Below are positions 26,270 through 35,168 of a DNA stretch of 37,937 nt, piece after piece. Every line of letters starts with the position of its first letter. Within the stretch, counting starts at the first letter, position 1. The translations under genes were made by a program, and so were the position numbers. This DNA is from Phaeodactylum tricornutum CCAP 1055/1. Its lineage: Eukaryota; Bacillariophyta; Bacillariophyceae; Surirellales; Neidiaceae. Location of the stretch: NCBI RefSeq assembly GCF_000150955.2, contig NC_011697.1, forward strand, positions 304,798-342,734. Direction: 5' to 3'. Under the pieces are notes generated by a model. The model was not told the origin of the DNA. It saw only the letters and a program-made list of their open reading frames with translations, and made no database searches.

Positions 26270-28720
26270 ATGCCATATTGCATATTCTCCTACGAATTGA
26301 CCGGAAACCGCGCGTTGTATCTTGGCGACGGTGATCGACACGAAACCGCCTTCAACCAATACGAAGTCGTCGTTCCCTTCAACGCCTATCGAGACCCCGA
26401 GCTCGCTGCCAACACGGACGGGCATTGCCGTTACTCTCTACACATCTACCCCAGTCAGCAGTTTGCTCAGGGATACAAGTCCAGCCTTCCCATCGTCTTC
26501 ACTTCCCTCGTGGCAGCCACCTTCTTCCTCATGGCTCTGACCTTCTTGGTCTACGACCGCTTCGTCCACCGCCGTAACATCAAAGTGGTTAATGCCGCTG
26601 CTCGATCTAACGCTATCGTGTCATCGCTGTTCCCTTCTAATGTCCGTGATCGCTTGTTTGAAGATGCCAAGGCAAGAAGCGACGTCAACCAGGCCGCCCA
26701 CTCTCGTCTCAAGACGTTCCTGCACAATGGTGACTCCTCTGATACCGCCATCACTGACGAGAATGCGCATCACAGTGACTTCTTCAAGACCAAGCCCATT
26801 GCTGAGCTGTTTCCCCATACTACCATCATGTTTGCAGATATCAGCGGCTTCACGGCATGGAGCTCGTCTCGAGAGCCGGCACAAGTCTTCCAGCTGCTGG
26901 AGACCCTGTACCACTCGTTCGACGAGACGGCCAAGAAGCGTCGTGTCTTCAAAGTCGAGACGGTCGGCGACTGCTACGTTGCCGTTGCTGGACTGCCCGA
27001 TCCGCGAAAGGATCATGCCGTAGTCATGGCTCGATTTGCCAAGGACTGCATGCACCAGATGCACTCGCTGACAAGAAAGCTGGAAGTATCTCTAGGCCCG
27101 GACACGGCCGACTTGTCCCTACGAATTGGGTTACACAGCGGACCCGTGACTGCCGGTGTCCTGCGCGGGGAGCGGTCTCGTTTTCAGCTCTTTGGAGACA
27201 CCATGAACACGGCAGCAAGGATGGAAAGCAACGGAATTCGCGGCCGCATTCAAATCTCGCAGGAGACGTCCGATCTGCTTGCAGATGCTGGCAAGACCCA
27301 GTGGTTCGTTGCACGCGAGGATACGATTGTGGCCAAGGGAAAGGGCGAGCTCAACACATTCTGGCTTTCTGTGGGAGATGTGGGTAAGGGGAGGTCGACA
27401 ACCGACACGACGCACAGTAGCGACGATGTTCTTGCGCCCAACAACTATAACAGCTCTGTAGCGTTGGATAGTCTGATGACGACCAGTGCCGAGTCAGATC
27501 AGCAGGTCTACAACCTTGTTTCGAATAAGACCTCGCGTCTCATCGACTGGAACGTCGATGTACTATCGCGATTGATCAAACAAATCGTGGCGCGTCGCAA
27601 GGCCTCCAAGGTACCAAAGAAGGACTCGTCCAAGCAATACTTCTGTCCCGGCGACAACCGAGGAGCCGGGACCACGGTCCTGGACGAGGTGACGGAGATT
27701 CTGGCTCTGCCGGAGTTCGACGCGGACGCTGCTCGTCGCCAGCAGGATCCTGAGAACATCGAGCTAGATGACAGTATCACGTCACAGCTGCAGCAGTACG
27801 TGTCCAATGTGTCTGCCATGTACCGGAACAACCCCTTCCACAACTTTGAGCACGCCTCGCACGTGACCATGTCAGTGGTAAAGCTGTTGTCCCGTATTGT
27901 GGCTCCCGTGGATGTGGTGGTGTCGGACGGGAAGAACCAGAAGCGGTCCTTCGCCTCCAAGCTACACGATCACACGTACGGCATCACGTCGGATCCTCTG
28001 ACTCAGTTTGCTTGCGTCTTTTCGGCACTCATTCATGACGTCGACCACAGTGGAGTTCCCAACGCGCAGCTAGTGAAGGAGAACAGTAAGATTGCTACAT
28101 TCTACCAGGGGAAGAGTGTTGCCGAGCAGAACTCCGTGGATCTAGCTTGGGACCTGTTGCTAGACGACAGCTTCAAAGATTTGCGAGCCGCCATCTTTGC
28201 CACGGACGTGGAGAAGGCCCGGTTCCGACAGTTGGTAGTCAACTCCGTCATGGCAACGGATATCATGGACCCGGATCTCAAGGCTATTCGTAACGCACGC
28301 TGGGAGAAGGCCTTCACAGCCTCCCCAAATATGCAGGAAGACCTGAAAGACTTGACAAACCGCAAGGCGACGATTGTAATCGAGCACCTGATCCAGGCCT
28401 CCGATGTGGCACACACCATGCAGCACTGGCACATATACCGGAAGTGGAATGAGCGACTGTTCCTGGAGCTGTACCAGGCCTACATAGCCAGTCGAGCAGA
28501 AAAGAGCCCGGAAACATTTTGGTACAAGGGTGAGCTGGGCTTTTTCGACTTTTACATCATTCCACTGGCTATGAAGCTGAAGGAATGCGGTGTATTTGGA
28601 GTGTCGAGCGACGAGTATCTGAACTACGCGATGCGCAATCGCAAGGAATGGGAAGACCGTGGTCAGGAAGTGGTGCGCGAAATGATGGAAAAGATCAAAG
28701 GTAGGGTGAAGCGTTATTGA
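26270..28720 (+). CDS. membrane class III nucleotide cyclase fused to a cyclic-nucleotide phosphodiesterase (5' truncated?)
   Basis: Uninterrupted frame of 816 residues. Residues 6-70 are the end of the extracellular sensor (FSYELTGNRALYLGDGD...), then one membrane helix (72-95), a cyclase domain (about 180-366) and a PDEase_I domain (about 500-790). Cyclase metal aspartates are D190 (FADISGFT) and D234 (VGDCYVAV); the transition-state pair is N313 and R317 (MNTAARMES). E230 is the guanylate-type residue, but the partner Cys is Q306, so GTP or ATP use is open. PDE metal-site residues are H528 in HNFEHASHV, H589-D590 in HDVDHSG and D712 in QASDVAHT. One protein could thus make and destroy cNMP at a membrane. 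The ATG at 26270 is the first in frame but lies within a likely old intron, since the sensor part upstream is decayed. Whether it is expressed is uncertain. Confidence 0.85.
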   Translation: MPYCIFSYELTGNRALYLGDGDRHETAFNQYEVVVPFNAYRDPELAANTDGHCRYSLHIYPSQQFAQGYKSSLPIVFTSLVAATFFLMALTFLVYDRFVHRRNIKVVNAAARSNAIVSSLFPSNVRDRLFEDAKARSDVNQAAHSRLKTFLHNGDSSDTAITDENAHHSDFFKTKPIAELFPHTTIMFADISGFTAWSSSREPAQVFQLLETLYHSFDETAKKRRVFKVETVGDCYVAVAGLPDPRKDHAVVMARFAKDCMHQMHSLTRKLEVSLGPDTADLSLRIGLHSGPVTAGVLRGERSRFQLFGDTMNTAARMESNGIRGRIQISQETSDLLADAGKTQWFVAREDTIVAKGKGELNTFWLSVGDVGKGRSTTDTTHSSDDVLAPNNYNSSVALDSLMTTSAESDQQVYNLVSNKTSRLIDWNVDVLSRLIKQIVARRKASKVPKKDSSKQYFCPGDNRGAGTTVLDEVTEILALPEFDADAARRQQDPENIELDDSITSQLQQYVSNVSAMYRNNPFHNFEHASHVTMSVVKLLSRIVAPVDVVVSDGKNQKRSFASKLHDHTYGITSDPLTQFACVFSALIHDVDHSGVPNAQLVKENSKIATFYQGKSVAEQNSVDLAWDLLLDDSFKDLRAAIFATDVEKARFRQLVVNSVMATDIMDPDLKAIRNARWEKAFTASPNMQEDLKDLTNRKATIVIEHLIQASDVAHTMQHWHIYRKWNERLFLELYQAYIASRAEKSPETFWYKGELGFFDFYIIPLAMKLKECGVFGVSSDEYLNYAMRNRKEWEDRGQEVVREMMEKIKGRVKRY

Positions 28721-29522
28721 ATTGTCTAAGAAATGCAATGCAATGAGGCAAGGAAGGAGTTTGAAGTGATGAAGAGAGAAATCAATATTCGAGATGAGCA
28801 GGGATGAAAGTTGCACTATTTGGGGGGAACATGCACTTGTTTCAAGTGTTTTAATTTTCGCGTTAATGAAAATTCCTTATAAGATAGCGATGTAATAAAT
28901 GCAACTGTTTGTCCGTATGCTATGATTTAACGTCATGATTGTTTACATCATGTGGAGATAGAAAAGAGGAAAGCCGCTATTTCGGCCTGAAAAACTTTGG
29001 AAAAATCACAATTACAAACAAATCTGGAGATTCCTAATCACTCTACATTGAGCGCGAAACGGAAGTGAAATTAGCAATTAGAAATAATCCAATGCTTGGT
29101 GTATGCTCTGTAAATAATGTAGGCCATGACCTACTATATTCCAGCCACGCCTTTTCTTGTCGTGTGCCAAGCGCAGCCTTAAAGACTAAATAGCCCAAAG
29201 AATGAATAGCGCCGTTATAGACCATGAACGCCAATCAACATGAGTCTTGCTGCGGAAGCAATTTTTGCTTCCTTCAGTGCTCTCAATGCTGCATAGTTTT
29301 ACCATAACCAGGTCCTTGAGAAGCAATTCGGAGTTTCGGAATAGAAGCTTTCCAGATGCCTTAGAGCCAATTGCTTTCAGCATCTAGAAGAAAGTGGAAA
29401 AATATTGACTCAATTTGCCAGTTCCGTTTATATGCACAACCCATTCAATGCAAATAGAAAATCCATACTGGGGAATGGAAAAGCATCTCCTTCAACAGTG
29501 TACACACTTGCTCAAATGATCA
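28721..29522. other. intergenic, A/T-rich
   Basis: About 800 bases between the cyclase-PDE stop and the truncated left end of the first Copia relic. No gene or repeat recognised; short frames at 29043-29383 have no protein character. Confidence 0.55.
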
Positions 29523-32500
29523 AATCAAGCCCCGTCTCTCGAATCGGCAATTGCTACCGTTTGTGCCACTACAGCGTTGAAAAATGATTTTGAAGCTACA
29601 GTCAATTATTTGAGTGAGTTTATGGATGAACAAAACCAGGCCCAGGTTCGTAACATTTCTTCTGCGTCTACAGGCCACGGTGGTCGCGGTAACGGCCGAG
29701 GTGGTCGCGGCGGAAGAGGTGGCCGCGGTGGTCGTGGCGGTTGTCATGGTCGCGGCGATCGCGGTGGTGGAAAAGGTAAACCGTTCAACAACGGATCGAC
29801 AAGCGGTATGACCGACCGCTACTACTCTTTCGAGGAGTATGAGTCCATGAATGCGGAACAGCGTCGCCATGTGCACACTCTGCGCCAAAATGGTAATGGT
29901 GATTGTCGTCGCAATGCGTCTGCTGTGGACACTTCCAGTGATGCGGATCGTAACACTCGTCCCCATCATGACAACAATACAGCTTTGTCTTCTAACACTT
30001 CTGCTGGCAAGAACATGTCCCAGCGAAATGTATCTGTTGTGTCCACTCGCCCTGTTGTGTCTGTCCAATTGGTTGGTACGGGCCATTTGTCCTGCTCCGA
30101 TTTGGATTCGCATGCCGATACTTGTTGTGTCGGTTGTCATGCTTTTGTGTTTGAAGAAACTCATCGTACCGTCGATGTGAGCCCCTTCTTGTCCATGCTC
30201 GGACGTGCCCATTCTGTGCCCATTGTGTCCGCTGCTGTTGCGTATGACCACCCGCACACGTACGAAACTTTTATTTTGGTTTCAATCAGGCTTTGCACTT
30301 TCCAAAAATGGAACACAACCTGATCAATCCAAACAACTTCGTATCAACAATGTTGAGGTGGATGAGTGCCCAAAGTTTTTGACTCGCAAGCCCACGGAGT
30401 CCTCACACTCCATCTTCTTCCCCAGCGAAAATGTTTGTCTGCCTTTGATGCTTGATGGCGTAATTTCGTATTTGCCCGCTCGCAAGCCCAGTCGCGAAGA
30501 GTTTGATACTTGTACTCACCTTGTCATGACATACAATAATCCCGTGTGGGACCCTCATTCCTTGGAATTTTCCCGTCAGGAGGAGCATTGCATCAATACC
30601 CGTGGTTTGGTCGTTCCGAGTAAATCCCGTTGTACTATCTGTGCTGTTACAAGTGTTGTTACGACAACATGTGCACTTGCCGAGACCTTGTCGTCCGTCT
30701 CCACTCCATTGGATGACGCTCGTTATGTGACTTCCGTTCAGAATACTGTTGTCATTGGCTCTGCCCAATCATCAAATCATTGTTACAAAGTCAGCCCTGA
30801 GGAGTTGGCTCATTGTTGGAACATTGGCTTGGCTACTGCCAAATGTACCCTACGCGTCACCACACAGCGCGGTGTAAAGAACATTATCAATCGTGCTCTC
30901 GTGCAACGCGTCAAACCGGTTACTTTGCAGCTACGATTCCGTCATCTTCGAACAAATCTGTACACTGACACCATGTTTTCTAAGCTTAAATCGTTGCGTG
31001 GAAATACGTGTGCCCAAGTCTTTGTCAATGACATTGACTGGACACGCGCTTACCCCATGAAATCTAAAGCCGAAGCCCATGAAGCATTGGATCTGTTGTT
31101 CCATCGCGAAGGTGTCCCAGCTGCAGTCATATCGGATGGTGCGAAGGAACTCACCCATAGCGAGTTCCGTCGAAAGGTGCGCTCAGCTGGCGCCCATGCA
31201 TTAGAGATCGAGCCCTACTCTCCCTGCTTGAACCGTGCCGAAACAGCCATTAAGGCGCTGAAACGAATGACAAATACAGCAATGACAAAGTCAGGAGCCC
31301 CACTGTGTTTGTGGGATATATGTTTGGAATTACAAGGCCATATTCGGTCTTCCATTGCTCACGACATCTATGCTTTGAATGATGATGTGCCTAACACGGC
31401 AGTTTCCGGCGATGCGTCGGATATTTCCCACTTGTGTGAATTGTCGTGGTATGAATGGCTTTGGTATCATGACCCGGTAGACTTCCCGGAAGACAAGCGC
31501 AAGCTTGGTCGATGGCTTGGACCGTCTCATGATATTGGACATGTAATGTGTGCTCGTGTTCTTGCTGCAAATGGACAAATACTTGCTCGTACTACTTACT
31601 CCCCCCTGTCTGTTGCCGATCACAACTCAGAGTCCGTAAAGCAACGGCAACTAGAGTTTGATGAGTCAATTAAGACAGAGTTCGGCAATCCAGCTCGTGT
31701 TCCGGTATTTATTGGTGACCCCGATGAATTCGAGGCATATTCGGATGACTCGACGGGGGACGAAGCTACCATGCCGGAAGCCGACGACTATGACCATGAC
31801 GCATTTGATCAATATATCAATGCTGAAGTATTACTCCCTGTAGGGGACTCGCTTTTGACCGGCAAAGTTATTGCTCGTAAAAAGGATCGCGACGGCAACC
31901 CGGTTGGCCGTTCGAACGCGAATCCTATCCTCGACTCTCGTGTCCTTGAGGTACAGTTTAACAATTGAGTTGTCAAAGAATTTGCTGCTAACGTTATTGC
32001 CGAGCATATCTATTCTCAGGTTGACAATGAAGGACGTTGCCATCTTATTTTAGATGAGCTTATCGATCATCGAAAGGACGGCTCTGCCGTTGCTCCCGAC
32101 GACCTTTATGTCACCAATCGTAATGGCAACCAGCATATGCGACGTACCACCAAGGGATGGAAACTGTCCGTACAGTGGAAAGATGGATCCGTCTCTTGGT
32201 TGCCACTTAAAGATCTGAATGAATCTAATCCTGTCGAAGTCGCTGAGTATGCCGTTGCAAACATGTTGGTCCACGAGCCTGCCTTTGCGTGGTGGGTTCC
32301 CCACACTCTTTGTAAGCGAGGTACCATTGTCTCTGCTGTGAAAACTCGTTATCAAAAGAGAACGCACAAGTTTGCTATACGTATTCCCAAAACCGTTCGC
32401 GAAGCTCTCGAAATTGACCGGGATACTAACACTTCGTTGTGGGCCGACGCAATCAAAAAGGAAATGAAAAATGTCATGCCGGCTTTCGAGATCCTTGATC

Positions 32501-34440
32501 CTGTAGCCGCTGAGCCTGTCAGCCGCACTTGTATTCCCTGTCACATGATTTTCGATGTGAAAATGGACTTCACTCGCAAAACCCGACTCGTCGCCGGGGG
32601 ACATGTAACGGATCCTCCGAGCTCAATCACCTATGCCAGTGTCGTCTCACGCGATAGTGTCCGTCTTGCCTTTCTTGTTGCTGCTCTCAACGACCTGGAC
32701 ATCCTTGGTGCTGATGCCCAAAATGCGTTTTTGAACGCACCTGTTCGTGAAAAGGTTTACACCATCTGTGGTCCTGAGTTCGGACCGTCCTGCGAGAATC
32801 AGTATGCGATCATTGTTCGAGCTCTGTATGGTCTAAAGTCCAGTGGTGCTGCTTGGCGCGCTCATCTGGCCTCGACGATGCAGGAACTTAACTTCATTTC
32901 GTGCCTGGCTGATCCAGATGTGTGGCTTTGTCCAGCTCAAAAGGCCGACGGTACGGAACATTATGAATATGTGTTGATTTATACTGACGACTTTCTTTGT
33001 ATCAGTTCAGATCCGAAAAGAATCCTAGATTCTATAGGAAAGCATTTTAAGTTGAAGCCGGACTCAATCAAGCCCCCTGATCATTATCTAGGAGCTAATA
33101 TTGCGCCATTCTCGTTGCCGGATAATCCGACAAAAGAGCGATGGTCAATGAGTTCTACGGATTACGTTAAACAAGCCGTGAAAAATGTTGAACGAGACTT
33201 ACATGAGGATCGGAAGGGCGTTAAGCAATTGTGCTTCGTCTCCGATGTCGACCAGTTATCGCCCCGAGTTAGATGTTTCATCTGTTCTTGATCCTGATTG
33301 TGCTAATTATTTTCAGTCACAGATTGGAGTACTGCGATGGGCAGTTGAACTTGGTCAAATCAACATCATATGCGAAGTGTCTATGTTGTCCTCGTTTCTT
33401 GCAATGCCGCGCGAGGGACATTTAACTGCTGTTTTCAATGTCTTTGCTTATTTGAAATCCCACAATCGGTCACGCTTGGTTTTCGATGATACTTATGCTG
33501 TGATCAATAACCAATTTTAGGAAAATGTGGACTGGACGGACTTTCACGGTGATGTTAAAGAACCGATTCCTCCAAATGCACCGCAACCTCGCGGTAAGGC
33601 TGTTGAAATTACAACGTTTGTTGATGCTGACCATGCGGGAGACCGTGTTACTCGTCGTTCTAGGTGTTTTGATTTATGTGAATTGCGCTCCGATTATGTG
33701 GTTTTCTATGCGCCAGAATTCAGTCGAGACCTCTACTTTTGGAAGCGACTTCGTTGCACTTAAGACCGCTACTGAGATGATTCGAGGTCTACAATACAAG
33801 CTATGTATGATGGGTATTCCTATCGACGGTGCTGCTAGAGTTTTGTGCGACAATATGTCTGTGGTTTATAATACTACAGCTCCGGAGTTGATGTTGAAGA
33901 AGAACAGTAATGCCATTGCATATCACTTTGTTCGTGAATGTGTTGCCGCGAAAGTTATCAAGATTGCGTATGAACCTACTGAAACGAATTTGGCTGATGT
34001 TCTTACAAAGGTCCAGCCTGCTCCGAAACGTCAAGAACTCATACGGCAAATTTTGTGGTGACATTGGTTTATTGAAGGGTTTGCCGACTTTCCCGTTCTC
34101 GACCGTCATTCTGGTTGGGACAAATTGCATTGCATTTGTCATATTGCGTGCAGCGTCGTGTGTGTGTGCCTCTATTTTTCCCGTTGTGGTTTTGAGGAGA
34201 CACATTGTCCTATGTGTGTCATAGTTCCAATGTGAGGGGACTAGAAAAACCCCACGTCAAGCGTCTGTCATATGTACGTTAGGCTAAGACTGGTCTGCTA
34301 GAAAAACCCTACGGCAAGCATATCGGGGTTCATTATCCCTTTATCTTGGGTTTATGCTTATAAGTCTTTGTTTTACGTCTTTTTATCGTATCTACAATCC
34401 TTTGGTCCCACAGACACGTTTTAGCCCGTTACCGTTGCAG
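29523..34440 (+). mobile_element. Ty1/copia-type LTR retrotransposon relic (CoDi-like), broken
   Basis: Fossil Pseudoviridae-type element. The left end is truncated inside gag: homology to the second element begins about 29523, so the 5' LTR and most of gag are gone. Parts in order: gag tail with a long Gly/Arg-rich (RGG) tract (about 29.68-29.78 kb), aspartic protease with DSHAD (about 30.1 kb), integrase core (about 30.9-31.4 kb), RVT_2 reverse transcriptase (about 32.4-33.1 kb) and RNase H (about 33.6-34.06 kb), then non-coding sequence that probably includes the 3' LTR. A degenerate direct repeat (34241-34262 and 34298-34319) lies in that last part. LTR borders cannot be fixed without a second LTR. 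The coding region carries about four to six breaks. It is moderately old, clearly older than the next element. Confidence 0.88.
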
Positions 34441-35168
34441 TTTTCTAGTTTATCAGACCCATCGTTCTACGCTGAGGTAACGGGATCAAAGGTAGGGTGA
34501 TTTGTTGTGTTTTGAGTGTTTGAGTGATCGCCAAGTCCGATAGTGCCTGGGGAGGTAAAGCTAAAATACCTGGCTCTTCATGTCGTTGTTGAGTCGCCGA
34601 AGCCTGCAGAGGCCTGGAATATACTGCCAGTTTCTCGTAATGGTCCATGTGGTAGACATGTTGATCGGTAACTGGGTTTCGTATCCGTCTAACGGTCTGA
34701 AACGAGGCAAAATCTCCATGGTGGGACGCTTCCATGGATCTCTTCATCTACCGAAGAAGGTGCATTGCACAAGAATTTATTGTTTGCTAAAAGCTCGGAT
34801 CCAAGCTTTATCCATGTGTGGATGATAAGTAGTTTGTTTGCATGGAACATTTACTTATACAGCAACAATTATCGGACTTGTACCAAATGGTAATCGTGGA
34901 TCCTCCACTCTGATAGATATCAGCCAAATATCTCGTATTATGAGTTGCGACATGAAAGTGGTATTCGTCGCGTTCTATTGAAATGGTTCTCAAACGGTAT
35001 TCAATATCGATATCACTTATATGGTATTTATGTGGTGTTCACATGTGATTTTATCAGTGATCAATAATTCTCGTGTTCACGTGGTGCAGAAAGAACACTG
35101 AATGTTGTCGAACCAGCTTACGAAGTTTTTATGAAATTTAAGGCAGGTGAAGAAGACGAGAGTTGACC
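34441..35168. other. junction between the two Copia elements, including leader/LTR of the second
   Basis: About 730 bases that must include the 5' LTR and leader of the right element and perhaps a remnant of host DNA or of the first element's LTR. Without the right element's 3' end the LTR cannot be delimited, and I found no convincing primer-binding site by eye. Short frames here have no recognisable protein. Confidence 0.45.

Noticed and set aside
34200-35168. Exact LTR borders and primer-binding site for the two Copia elements
   Set aside because: Neither element has both LTRs inside the window, so no pair can be compared; any border would be a guess.
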